This document shows positions 47,562 through 56,605 of a DNA stretch of 64,000 bases, one piece after another; position 1 is the first letter of the stretch; each line of letters begins with the position of its first letter. Below the pieces are notes generated by a model. The model was not told where the DNA came from. It did not search any database and saw nothing but the letters and a program-made list of their open reading frames with translations. The position numbers were made by a program, and so were the translations under genes. The stretch is from UBA4416 sp038327195 (lineage in GTDB: Bacteria > Bacteroidota > Bacteroidia > B-17B0 > Aurantibacillaceae), in the NCBI GenBank assembly GCA_038327195.1, contig JBBQKU010000015.1, forward strand, positions 1-64,000, in the 5' to 3' direction.

Positions 47562-48953
47562 CTAGCCAAATATCTCAATCACAAAATTAGGAACTAAGCC
47601 TAAAGCAATGGTAAACAAAGTGGTTAATAATAATAAAACCACGTGAGATGAATCAATTGTAATGCCATCTTCTTTTGTTGGAGCTTTAAAATACATGGCA
47701 ATAATTACTTTAAAATAATAATATACACCAACCGCTGATGTTAATATTGCTAAAATAATTAACCAGTTATATGATGTTCCAATTAATAAAGAGAACACAA
47801 AATATTTAGCAAAGAAACCTGAAGTAACTGGTATACCAGCTAAAGAAAGCATGGCAACTGTCATGCAAACAGCCATTAAAGGATGGCGTTTTGCTAAACC
47901 ATTAAATGCTTCAATATTTGAACTTCCACTTTCTTGTTTTGATACATGATACACAACCGTAAAAGCTGCAATTGAACCAATTGAATAAGCCAACGAATAA
48001 TATAAAATGGCGCTCACACTTGCCATACCACGGTTATTAGCTAAAATAGCCATTAACATAAATGCAGCGTGGCTAATACTAGAGTATGCTAACATGCGTT
48101 TTACACTTTGCTGTGTGGCTGCTGTAATATTTGAAACAACTAATGATAAAGCAATAACAACTGCTAACACAATTCCCCATGTTTCATTTACGCCGCCAAA
48201 TGTTACTAAAAATAAACGCATGAACGCAGCAAATGCAGCTGTTTTAACTATCGTACTCATTAAAGCGGTGATAACAGTTGGTGAACCTTCGTAAACATCG
48301 GGAGCCCAAAAATGGAAAGGTGCAGCACTTACTTTAAATAACATGGCTACTAATACTAATAAAACTCCTGCGTAAAAAAATGCAGGAAGATCGGCACCGT
48401 TATGAGAAATGTATGCACGAATTGCCATTAAATCAAAACTACCTGTTGCGCCGTATATTAAAGCAATACCAAATAATAAAAATCCTGAAGCAAATGAACC
48501 CATAATTAAATATTTGAATCCTGCTTCGTTTGAAGCTAAATCACGTTTACGACTTGCAGCTAAAACATACATAGGAATTGATAATATTTCGATACCTAAA
48601 AATAAAGTAGTCATATTACTAAATGCCGTTAACATTAATGCTCCAACTAATGCAAATAACACTAAAGCAAAATGATCGGTTACATGGTCTTTTTCAAAAT
48701 AATCATTTGCCAATATAAACCAGAAAAAAGCAGTTGCTAATATTACACCACTAAATGCTAAAGCTACGTTATCAAAACGTATCATGTTACTAAATACTTC
48801 AATGTTATAGTTTGCATTCCATTCTGTAAAGCCTAAAGCATACGCCGCTAATATTCCAATTAATACTAATGGGTACAACACTTTTTTGAATTTGAAGATT
48901 TCGGCTAACATGGCTAAAATTCCTAATCCGCTTATTATTAATAGTCCTTTCAT
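47562..48953 (-). CDS. nuoN: NADH-quinone oxidoreductase subunit N
   Basis: A 463-residue antiporter-like membrane subunit of complex I with about 14 helices. Conserved segments include FLGIEILSIPMYVLAAS, FHFWAPDVYEGSPTVITALM and KRMLAYSSISHAAFMLMA, with the proton-path lysines. Last gene of the nuo operon; nuoM lies 74 bp upstream. Confidence 0.95.
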   Translation of the reverse strand: MKGLLIISGLGILAMLAEIFKFKKVLYPLVLIGILAAYALGFTEWNANYNIEVFSNMIRFDNVALAFSGVILATAFFWFILANDYFEKDHVTDHFALVLFALVGALMLTAFSNMTTLFLGIEILSIPMYVLAASRKRDLASNEAGFKYLIMGSFASGFLLFGIALIYGATGSFDLMAIRAYISHNGADLPAFFYAGVLLVLVAMLFKVSAAPFHFWAPDVYEGSPTVITALMSTIVKTAAFAAFMRLFLVTFGGVNETWGIVLAVVIALSLVVSNITAATQQSVKRMLAYSSISHAAFMLMAILANNRGMASVSAILYYSLAYSIGSIAAFTVVYHVSKQESGSSNIEAFNGLAKRHPLMAVCMTVAMLSLAGIPVTSGFFAKYFVFSLLIGTSYNWLIILAILTSAVGVYYYFKVIIAMYFKAPTKEDGITIDSSHVVLLLLTTLFTIALGLVPNFVIEIFG

Positions 48954-49027
48954 TTTTTAAATAATTATAAATGTTAAATTTTGAATGTTAAATGTGTTTG
49001 TTTGAATAGAGATTTATTTAAAATTTA

Positions 49028-50491
49028 TTATTTCAAATTCAACATTATTAATTTTGTTCCTTCTTCTGCTAAATCATTTAATGGTGAAGGATAAACACCA
49101 AATGCAACAATTACAAAACATACAATGTACAATACTAATTTATCAGAACCTGCTAATGAACCAAATGCAATGGCAGAATCTTTACGCTCTCCTAACATTA
49201 TATTTTGATAACTACGTAACATATAAACTGCTCCTAACACAACTGTTAAGCCTGCAAATGCAGCTGCAATTGCACTATATTGATATACACCATTAATTAA
49301 TAAAAATTCGCCAACAAAGCCATTAGTTAATGGAAGTGCAACTGAACCTAACATCACAATTAAAAATAAAACGGCAAAGTTTCCATTCATACTTCTGATG
49401 CCTCCTAATTTATCAATTTCGCGTGTACCTGTGTGACGTAATAATATATCTGCAATTAAAAATAAACCAACCACATTAACTCCATGTGCTAACATTTGCA
49501 TCACACCACCTTGTATGCCTTGTTGATTACACGATAAAATACCTGCTGCAATTAAGCCAACGTGAGCAATAGAAGAATAAGCAATTAAGCGTTTGTAATC
49601 TTTTTGAACGATTGCTATACACGAAGCATAAATAATTCCGAAAACAGATAAACCAATTGCTACACCACCCCATTTTTCTAAAGCTAAAGGTGTTAATGGT
49701 AATAACCATTTAATTAAACCAAAGGTTCCCATTTTCAACATAATACCCGAAAGCAACATTGTACCTTGAGTTGGAGCATTTACATAAGTATCAGGTTGCC
49801 AAGTGTGAAGTGGAAAAATTGGCATCTTAATACCGAATGCTAAAAAGATACACCAAAATACAAATGACTGTTGGTTAACATCTAACGCTCTGCCTGCTTG
49901 ATATAAATCAGCAATTGCCCATGATTTAATTCCTGTGTCGAAACCTGTGTGGCTGTAAACATAGATTAAACCAACTAACATAAATAAAGAACCTAATAAA
50001 GTATAAACAAAAAACTTAAAGGTAATAGCACCTCTGTTTTCTCCGCCCCATAATAAACAAATAAAATAAATTGGGATTAATGCTAATTCCCAAAACACAT
50101 AAAATAAAAAACCATCGTTAGCTGTAAAAACACCAACTAATGCCATTTGCATGATTAATATTAATCCGTAAAACGAATTTGGTTTATCATATTCGTTTTT
50201 AAACGAGGATAAAATAATTAATGGAATTAAAAACGTAGTTAATAAAACCAACAATAATGATAAAGCATCTAAGCCAACTGCAAAATGAATGCCTAACGAT
50301 TCAACCCAAGTGCAATTTAAAACCAAATCAGCACTTGCTGGATTGTGTTTGTATTGAAACAATGCTACTAACGAAAGTGCAAATTCAACAAGTGAAAACC
50401 CTAAAGCAATATTACGACTTGCTTTTCCTTTAGTGCCAAATACCAGTAAACCGGCAATAAGTGGTACAATAATTAATAATCCAACTAACAT
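49028..50491 (-). CDS. nuoM: NADH-quinone oxidoreductase subunit M
   Basis: A 487-residue proton-pumping membrane subunit with about 14 helices. Signature segments are FYVFWELALIPIYFICLLWGG (Glu of the pump), FPLHTWQPDTYVNAPTQG and KRLIAYSSIAHVGLIAAGIL. It is separated from nuoL by an inserted ORF6N gene (50545-51060) and a perfect palindrome (50517-50541), unlike the usual contiguous nuoL-nuoM. Confidence 0.95.
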   Translation of the reverse strand: MLVGLLIIVPLIAGLLVFGTKGKASRNIALGFSLVEFALSLVALFQYKHNPASADLVLNCTWVESLGIHFAVGLDALSLLLVLLTTFLIPLIILSSFKNEYDKPNSFYGLILIMQMALVGVFTANDGFLFYVFWELALIPIYFICLLWGGENRGAITFKFFVYTLLGSLFMLVGLIYVYSHTGFDTGIKSWAIADLYQAGRALDVNQQSFVFWCIFLAFGIKMPIFPLHTWQPDTYVNAPTQGTMLLSGIMLKMGTFGLIKWLLPLTPLALEKWGGVAIGLSVFGIIYASCIAIVQKDYKRLIAYSSIAHVGLIAAGILSCNQQGIQGGVMQMLAHGVNVVGLFLIADILLRHTGTREIDKLGGIRSMNGNFAVLFLIVMLGSVALPLTNGFVGEFLLINGVYQYSAIAAAFAGLTVVLGAVYMLRSYQNIMLGERKDSAIAFGSLAGSDKLVLYIVCFVIVAFGVYPSPLNDLAEEGTKLIMLNLK

Positions 50492-50516
50492 ATTTTATTT
50501 TTTGTTTTTTATTTTC

Positions 50517-50541
50517 ACATTATTTCAATTTGAAATAATGT
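50517..50541. repeat. Perfect 25-bp palindrome between ORF6N gene 1 and nuoM
   Basis: ACATTATTTCAA and TTGAAATAATGT flank a single T. It lies 3 bp beyond the ORF6N stop and 26 bp before the nuoM start. The TTTCAAtTTGAAA core resembles the TCACAAnTTGTGA cores of the other ORF6N-linked palindromes. Confidence 0.85.
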
Positions 50542-50544
50542 ACT

Positions 50545-51060
50545 TTATTTTGTTTTATATCCTATTTGTTTGCGTGTTTTTTGTTTTTCAATTACTTTAT
50601 CTTTGTCGATTAAATAGCCAATCGCCTCGTACACATCTTTAAATTGCTTGTTATATTTCTTTTCTAAATCATTCAATTTTTCTGTTAAATCCTTATGTGT
50701 TAATGCATACGTTCTTAAAAAAACAAAAGCACGCATAATAGAAATATTTACTTCAATTGCTTTTTTAGATTTTAAAATTCCACTTAACATCGCTAAACCT
50801 TGTTCTGTAAAAGCATAAGGTAAATATTTTGGATATTTTCCTCGTCCATTCTCTAAGGTCACAATTTGTGACCTTAGAGAATCAAATTCTTCTTTTGAAA
50901 GCTGAAACATAAAATCTTCAGGAAACCTTTCAATATTGCGTTTAACAGCTTGATTTAACACTTTAGTTTCAACTTCGTACAACGCTGCCAAATCAAAATC
51001 AAGCATCACCTTTTGGCCACGCACTTCATGTATTTTATTTTGAACTTTTTGCAATTGCAT
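50545..51060 (-). CDS. ORF6N-domain DNA-binding protein 1, inside nuo operon
   Basis: A 171-residue protein. ORF6N domain at about residues 8-100: IHEVRGQKVMLDFDLAALYE, LNQAVKRNIERFPEDFMFQL and YLPYAFTEQGLAMLSGIL are diagnostic. A coiled C-terminal tail follows (about 120-150). The ORF6N domain is a putative DNA-binding domain of phage and bacterial accessory proteins. The ATG follows the nuoL stop by 2 bp, so it is read from nuo mRNA. A perfect 35-bp palindrome sits within its codons (50848-50882). Confidence 0.88.
   Translation of the reverse strand: MQLQKVQNKIHEVRGQKVMLDFDLAALYEVETKVLNQAVKRNIERFPEDFMFQLSKEEFDSLRSQIVTLENGRGKYPKYLPYAFTEQGLAMLSGILKSKKAIEVNISIMRAFVFLRTYALTHKDLTEKLNDLEKKYNKQFKDVYEAIGYLIDKDKVIEKQKTRKQIGYKTK
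50848..50882. repeat. Perfect 35-bp palindrome inside ORF6N gene 1
   Basis: Arms of 17 bp (ATTCTCTAAGGTCACAA and its exact complement) around one T. It encodes residues D-S-L-R-S-Q-I-V-T-L-E-N, just before the YLPYAFTEQG motif. Confidence 0.9.
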
Positions 51061-51062
51061 TA

Positions 51063-52952
51063 TTATTTAATAAAACTATAAAACAGTATTAAAATAATAC
51101 CTAATACCATACTAAAAATGTAAACTCCAATATGCCCAGTTTGTGCTTTACGAACTACAGAGCTAATTCCAATAACAGCACTACCTACTCCATTTACCAA
51201 ACCATCCACAACTTGCTTATCAAAAAACTTATAAAACAATTCAGAAATTGCATTTAAAGGTTTGGTAATAATCATGTCATAAATTTCGTCAACATAATAT
51301 TTATTGTAAATCAATTTTTTAATTCCTGTTAATTTTTCATCTTTTGCTTCAGGCAAAATTTGATTTTTAATATAAATCATATAAGCAAAGTAGATTGTTA
51401 CAACAGCCGAAATAACTGCAATTCCCATCAAAGTCCATTCTTTTGTATGATTTAATATACTCGGATTTTTATGTAAAATAATTGAATCTAAATGATGATG
51501 CATCCAATTTGAAGCTCCCCAAAATTCTGGTAAACCTAAAACACCACCAACAACAGCTAATACTGCTAAAACTATTAATGGAATTGTCATTGATTTTGGA
51601 GATTCATGTAAATGATGTTCTTGTTCATGTGTTCCTCTGAATTTACGATAGAATGTTAAATACAATAAACGGAACATATAAAATACAGTGAGTATAGATG
51701 CGACCTGGCCAAAAAACCAAAGCGTTGGACTATGCTCATAAGCGTGTGCTAATATTTCGTCTTTTGAAAAGAAACCAGAGAATGGAGGAATACCACTAAT
51801 TGCAATGGTTCCTATTAACATCGTAACAAATGTAATTGGTAATGCTTTTTTCAAACCACCCATTTTACGCATATCTTGTTCGCCACCCATTGCATGAATA
51901 ACAGAACCAGCTCCTAAGAATAATAAAGCTTTAAAGAATGCGTGTGTTGTTACGTGAAATACAGAAGAACTGTAAGCCCCAACTCCTAAGCCTAAAAACA
52001 TTAAACCTAATTGTGATACAGTTGAATAAGCTAATACCTTTTTAATATCATTTTGAAACAAGCCAATTGTTGCTGCAAATAAAGCGGTTGTTACACCAAC
52101 AACTGCAACTACCTCCGAAGCAACATCAGACATTGAATAAAATACGTTTGAACGAACAATCATATAAATACCTGCTGTTACCATTGTAGCTGCATGTATT
52201 AATGCCGATACAGGAGTTGGACCAGCCATCGCATCTGGCAACCAAGTGTATAATGGTAATTGTGCTGATTTACCCATAGCACCAACAAATAATAATAAAG
52301 CAATTGCGGTAACAGTAGAACTACTTCCGCTACCTGCTGCTGCAAATACTTCGCTATATGTAATGCTACCAAATGTTACAAAAATTAAAATGATTCCTAA
52401 TAAAAATCCTAAATCACCAACACGATTCATAATGAAAGCTTTTTTAGCAGCATTATTATAAGCCGTGTTTTTAAACCAGAAACCAATTAATAAATAAGAA
52501 CATAAACCAACACCTTCCCAACCAACAAACATAATTAAGTAGTTGTTTCCTAATACTAATAATAGCATGAAAAATACAAATAAGTTTAAGTAAGTGAAGA
52601 AGCGAGAAAAACCTTCATCATCATGCATATACCCAATTGAATAAATGTGAATTAAAAATCCAATTCCTGTAATGATTAATAAAAACCAAGATGATAAGGG
52701 ATCCACTAAAAATTCGAAAGGAATATGTAATGTATCAGAATTAATCCAAGCAAATAAATTTACAGCATGCGATGTAATTTCATGATGTTCTTTCAAATCT
52801 ATAAAGATGAGAACAGAAACAATGAAAGAAGCTAAAACAGCTAAACTTGCAATGGTACCAGATAAGCCTTTGCTTATTTTTTTACCGAAAAATCCATTAA
52901 TAATAAATCCTAGTAAAGGAAATAATGGAATGAGTGCTACTAATTTAATCAT
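51063..52952 (-). CDS. nuoL: NADH-quinone oxidoreductase subunit L
   Basis: A 629-residue largest antiporter-like subunit with about 16 helices and the C-terminal lateral amphipathic helix plus final anchor. Conserved segments are FVGWEGVGLCSYLLIGFW, PLYTWLPDAMAGPTPVSALI and KKVLAYSTVSQLGLMFLG. It lies 4 bp after nuoK. Confidence 0.95.
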   Translation of the reverse strand: MIKLVALIPLFPLLGFIINGFFGKKISKGLSGTIASLAVLASFIVSVLIFIDLKEHHEITSHAVNLFAWINSDTLHIPFEFLVDPLSSWFLLIITGIGFLIHIYSIGYMHDDEGFSRFFTYLNLFVFFMLLLVLGNNYLIMFVGWEGVGLCSYLLIGFWFKNTAYNNAAKKAFIMNRVGDLGFLLGIILIFVTFGSITYSEVFAAAGSGSSSTVTAIALLLFVGAMGKSAQLPLYTWLPDAMAGPTPVSALIHAATMVTAGIYMIVRSNVFYSMSDVASEVVAVVGVTTALFAATIGLFQNDIKKVLAYSTVSQLGLMFLGLGVGAYSSSVFHVTTHAFFKALLFLGAGSVIHAMGGEQDMRKMGGLKKALPITFVTMLIGTIAISGIPPFSGFFSKDEILAHAYEHSPTLWFFGQVASILTVFYMFRLLYLTFYRKFRGTHEQEHHLHESPKSMTIPLIVLAVLAVVGGVLGLPEFWGASNWMHHHLDSIILHKNPSILNHTKEWTLMGIAVISAVVTIYFAYMIYIKNQILPEAKDEKLTGIKKLIYNKYYVDEIYDMIITKPLNAISELFYKFFDKQVVDGLVNGVGSAVIGISSVVRKAQTGHIGVYIFSMVLGIILILFYSFIK

Positions 52953-52956
52953 ATAA

Positions 52957-53268
52957 TTAATTTTTTATTCTGCTTAATAAATCGATGTCAATACTTTTGA
53001 AATTACGGTAAACCATTGATAAAATAGCTAAACCAACTGCAACCTCAGCAGCTGCAACAGCCATAATAAAGAATACAAATACTTGACCTGAAGCGTCGTT
53101 ATGCAATGTAGAAAATGCGACTAATAATAAGTTCACAGCATTTAACATTAATTCGATACACATAAATACAATAATGGCATTTCTACGAGCCATAACACCT
53201 ACAACGCCTATGATAAATAATACGGCGCAAAGCATGATGTAATAATTAATTGGAATTCCGTTTAGCAT
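52957..53268 (-). CDS. nuoK: NADH-quinone oxidoreductase subunit K
   Basis: A 103-residue membrane subunit with three helices. MARRNAIIVFMCIELMLNAV carries the conserved Glu used in proton transfer, and FFIMAVAAAEVAVGLAIL the second conserved Glu. Tightly spaced with nuoJ and nuoL. Confidence 0.95.
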   Translation of the reverse strand: MLNGIPINYYIMLCAVLFIIGVVGVMARRNAIIVFMCIELMLNAVNLLLVAFSTLHNDASGQVFVFFIMAVAAAEVAVGLAILSMVYRNFKSIDIDLLSRIKN

Positions 53269-53294
53269 AATTTTATTTTTATTTTTTTAATATT

Positions 53295-53825
53295 TTAGTT
53301 TTCTATTTCTTCAATTGTTTTTTCTCTTTTACCAATCATAATGGCACCTACTAGTGCAGCTAATAATAATACAGATGCAATTTCAAATGGGAATAAAAAT
53401 TCGGTAAATAAAACTTTACCTAAATTTTTCACTAATCCTATTTGAGATGAACCGCTTTGAACTAATTGTAATTGCTCAGCTCCTTTTAAAGCACCAACCA
53501 TTACAAATAACAAAACACCTCCAATACAACCAGCAATAACGCGTGTTACAATATGTTTACGTGGTTCCGAATCGGCATCTAAATTCATGAGCATGATAAT
53601 GAATAAAAACAATACCATGATTGCGCCAGCATAAACTACTATATGTACCACTGCTAAAAATTGTGCATTTAATAATAAGTAATGCCCTGCTATACAAAAG
53701 AATGTTAATACTAAATATAAAACTGAGTTAACTGGGTTACGAGTAAAAACAACCATTAACGCAAACATAATTGCCATTAATGATAACACTCCAAAAAGCC
53801 ATTGTGTAATTGTGTATCCTAACAT
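53295..53825 (-). CDS. nuoJ: NADH-quinone oxidoreductase subunit J
   Basis: A 176-residue membrane subunit with five helices. AVVHIVVYAGAIMVLFLFII is the conserved helix-3 region with the pi-bulge Tyr and Gly, and LLLAALVGAIMIGKRE closes the protein. Preceded by a tandem AAAAACT repeat. Confidence 0.95.
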   Translation of the reverse strand: MLGYTITQWLFGVLSLMAIMFALMVVFTRNPVNSVLYLVLTFFCIAGHYLLLNAQFLAVVHIVVYAGAIMVLFLFIIMLMNLDADSEPRKHIVTRVIAGCIGGVLLFVMVGALKGAEQLQLVQSGSSQIGLVKNLGKVLFTEFLFPFEIASVLLLAALVGAIMIGKREKTIEEIEN

Positions 53826-53830
53826 TTTTT

Positions 53831-53866
53831 AGTTTTTAGTTTTTAGTTTTTAGTTTTTAGTTTTTT
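53831..53866. repeat. Heptanucleotide tandem repeat in the nuoI-nuoJ spacer
   Basis: Five perfect AGTTTTT units (AAAAACT on the operon strand). Irregular relatives occur in the nuoE-nuoD and nuoB-nuoA spacers. Confidence 0.85.
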
Positions 53867-53913
53867 GAGCTATCCTTAAAAACCGAATTAATATTGTTTT
53901 TTAAATTATCTAA

Positions 53914-54516
53914 TTAGTGTTTTCCTTTATTTAATTTTTTATCGTCAAATAATTCGTTGTGTTTTAAACCTAATGTTTTTTTGAATTCTAAAACAGCAGC
54001 AGTTTGACGTTTGGTAACATCAATACGCTCATTCATTTTTTCAACTAATTTATCTTTTCCGTAAACAAAATCTTTACGTTCAAATTGTGCATCCACTAAA
54101 CGATCCGTTAAAAAGATAGCTTCTTTTGGACAAGCCTCTTCGCATAAACCACAAAAAATACAACGTAACATGTCAATCTCATAAGTAGCTGCGTATTTTT
54201 CTTCGCGATACAAATGTTCTTCTCCTTTTTTACGTTCGCCACTTGTCATAGTAATTGCTTCCGCCGGACAAGCTACTGCGCACATACCACAAGAGGTACA
54301 ACGTTCTGCTCCTGCATCATCACGTTTTAAAACATGTTGCCCACGATAAACTGGAGCTATCGGACGCTTTTGCTCTGGATAGTGGATGGTTGGTGGCTTT
54401 TTAAATAAGTGGCTTGCTGTAATTACCATACCCTTTGCAATGGCAGGTAAATAAATGCGCTCAGCAAAACTTTGCACTTTATTTGAAACGACTACTTTTC
54501 TGTTAGTTAATTGCAT
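53914..54516 (-). CDS. nuoI: NADH-quinone oxidoreductase subunit I
   Basis: A 200-residue ferredoxin-like subunit. Two 4Fe-4S motifs are complete: CTSCGMCAVACP (about residue 72) and CIFCGLCEEACP (about 117). They ligate clusters N6a and N6b at the arm-membrane junction. The last 50 residues are basic and soluble. nuoH lies 12 bp upstream. Confidence 0.95.
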   Translation of the reverse strand: MQLTNRKVVVSNKVQSFAERIYLPAIAKGMVITASHLFKKPPTIHYPEQKRPIAPVYRGQHVLKRDDAGAERCTSCGMCAVACPAEAITMTSGERKKGEEHLYREEKYAATYEIDMLRCIFCGLCEEACPKEAIFLTDRLVDAQFERKDFVYGKDKLVEKMNERIDVTKRQTAAVLEFKKTLGLKHNELFDDKKLNKGKH

Positions 54517-54528
54517 CTATGTAAACTT

Positions 54529-55584
54529 TTAAAATTTAATATTCCCTCTAAAATATTCAACTACAACTGTAATTGCTAAATTCAATAATGATAATGGCAA
54601 TAATGATTTCCAGCCAAGGTTCATTAATTGATCATAACGGAAACGAGGTAATGTCCAACGAATCCACATGAATAAACAAATGAAGCCAAATATTTTTGTA
54701 ATTAAAGCACCAAAACCAATTAATGAAATCCATACAGAACCATCTGCTAAACCAAGCTTAGCATATAGTTCGTGAGCAAATGGAAAATTATATCCACCAA
54801 AATAAATTGTTGCTAAAACTGCTGATGAAATAAACATGTTGATGTATTCTGCAAATAAAAACAGTCCTAATTTCATTGAAGAATATTCGGTATGGTAACC
54901 ACCAACTAATTCTGTTTCACATTCAGGTAAATCAAATGGTGCACGATTCGTTTCTGCTAAAGCACAGATAAAAAATATTAAAAAACCAAGTGGTTGCCAA
55001 ACTATATTTGCCCAACCTGCGTCTTGTCCTTCAACAATTTCTTTTAAACTTAATGAACCACCCGAAGAAATAATTACGGCAATTAATGCAATGCCCATAG
55101 GGATTTCATAACTAATCATTTGTGATGATGCACGCACTGCACCTAGTAATGCAAATTTATTATTTGATGCCCAACCACCAATCATAATACCATACACACC
55201 AATAGAGGCAACTCCTAATAAATAAATAACACCAATATTAATATCGGTAATTTGCATATCATAAGTTGTTCCATTAATGATAACCGGTTTTGCCCAAGGA
55301 ATTACAGAACTCGTGATAACTGAGGTTACCATAAATAAACATGGTCCTAAAATAAATAAGGAACGGTTAGAAACGTTTGGAATAATTTCTTCTTTCATAA
55401 ACATTTTCACACCATCTGCTAGTGGTTGTAACAAACCACCCCAACCTGCTCTGCTTGGTCCTTTTCTGTCTTGTAAAAAAGCGGCAAACTTTCTTTCCCA
55501 TAATGTTGCATAAGCTGCGGCTCCTAAGCATAATAGGAAAACTGCTGCGCACATTATTGCTTTGTATATTATAAATGCTGTCAT
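54529..55584 (-). CDS. nuoH: NADH-quinone oxidoreductase subunit H
   Basis: A 351-residue membrane subunit forming the quinone chamber, about eight helices. Conserved loops are WERKFAAFLQDRKGPSRAGW, AETNRAPFDLPECETELVGG and WIRWTLPRFRYDQLMNLGWK. nuoG lies 8 bp upstream. Confidence 0.96.
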   Translation of the reverse strand: MTAFIIYKAIMCAAVFLLCLGAAAYATLWERKFAAFLQDRKGPSRAGWGGLLQPLADGVKMFMKEEIIPNVSNRSLFILGPCLFMVTSVITSSVIPWAKPVIINGTTYDMQITDINIGVIYLLGVASIGVYGIMIGGWASNNKFALLGAVRASSQMISYEIPMGIALIAVIISSGGSLSLKEIVEGQDAGWANIVWQPLGFLIFFICALAETNRAPFDLPECETELVGGYHTEYSSMKLGLFLFAEYINMFISSAVLATIYFGGYNFPFAHELYAKLGLADGSVWISLIGFGALITKIFGFICLFMWIRWTLPRFRYDQLMNLGWKSLLPLSLLNLAITVVVEYFRGNIKF

Positions 55585-55592
55585 AATTTTAA

Positions 55593-56576
55593 TTAAGGTC
55601 TTTTATTAATATCCATAAATCCAAGTGCTTTTTGTTGTTTCATAACCTGCACTTTTAATTCATTTAAATTTTCGTAATGGTTTTGAGAAATCACGCTGCT
55701 TTTGTGAATTGGTGATGGCCCTTCAACTTTCCAATCAGCTGTGTTCTTTTTTTCGAAACGACATTCGTTGTAAATAAAATCAATGGCTTCTCCCCATTGG
55801 TCTTTACGAGCCGTAACACGTAATACCTCTTCACCTTTCATCCATAAGCGAACTTTACCCGAACATTTTTTGCAATCACAACTCGCTTCAACAGGTTTTG
55901 TAAACCATACACGAGATTTAAAACGGAATGTTTTATCGGTTAAAGCACCAACTGGGCAAACATCTATCACATTACCAGACATTTCATTTTCAATCACATT
56001 TTCTATGTAAGTAGAAATCTCAGCTGCATCTCCACGGTGCATAACACCATGAACGCGATTATCTGTTAATTGATCAGCAACTTTTACGCAACGGAAACAC
56101 ATAATGCAACGCGTCATGTGTAACTGAACATATTTACCAATATCAATTTTTTCAAATTCTCTACGAGGAAATTCATAACGTGTTGTAGCTGCGCCATGAG
56201 AATAACCTAAATCTTGTAAATGACATTCACCAGCTTGGTCACAAACAGGGCAATCCAAAGGATGATTCATTAATAGGAATTCAACAACTCCTTTACGAGC
56301 CTCTAAAATATCTTTGTTAGTTGTATTTTCTACAACCATTCCATCCATCACTTCTGTACGGCAACTTGCCACAGGTTTAGGCATTGGTGTAGGGTTTGCA
56401 GTACTACCTTGCGTTACTTTTACAATACAAGTTCGGCAATAACCACCACTCGTTTTTAATTTAGAGTGGTAGCACATAGTTGGAGGAGCTACATCCGGCC
56501 CAATCATTCGTGCTGCTTCAAGTATAGTGGTACCTTTTGGCACGTCTATTTCTATTCCGTCTATTGTTACTTTCAT
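55593..56576 (-). CDS. nuoG: NADH-quinone oxidoreductase subunit G, short form
   Basis: 327 residues, far shorter than the roughly 700-900 of proteobacterial NuoG: the molybdopterin-like C-terminal domain is absent. Present are the N-terminal 2Fe-2S ligands (CYHSKLKTSGGYCRTC), HPLDCPVCDQAGECHLQ, and a 4Fe-4S site (CIMCFRC, later CPVGAL). A further CDCKKC follows. Short NuoG is known for Bacteroidota, so this is probably not a truncation. Three non-nuo genes separate it from nuoF. Confidence 0.93.
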   Translation of the reverse strand: MKVTIDGIEIDVPKGTTILEAARMIGPDVAPPTMCYHSKLKTSGGYCRTCIVKVTQGSTANPTPMPKPVASCRTEVMDGMVVENTTNKDILEARKGVVEFLLMNHPLDCPVCDQAGECHLQDLGYSHGAATTRYEFPRREFEKIDIGKYVQLHMTRCIMCFRCVKVADQLTDNRVHGVMHRGDAAEISTYIENVIENEMSGNVIDVCPVGALTDKTFRFKSRVWFTKPVEASCDCKKCSGKVRLWMKGEEVLRVTARKDQWGEAIDFIYNECRFEKKNTADWKVEGPSPIHKSSVISQNHYENLNELKVQVMKQQKALGFMDINKRP

Positions 56577-56605
56577 TTTATATATTCAAAATATTTATTA
56601 CTTCC

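Noticed and set aside
55593..56576. Truncated nuoG pseudogene
   Set aside because: All N-terminal Fe-S ligands are intact, the frame is clean and short NuoG is known in Bacteroidota.
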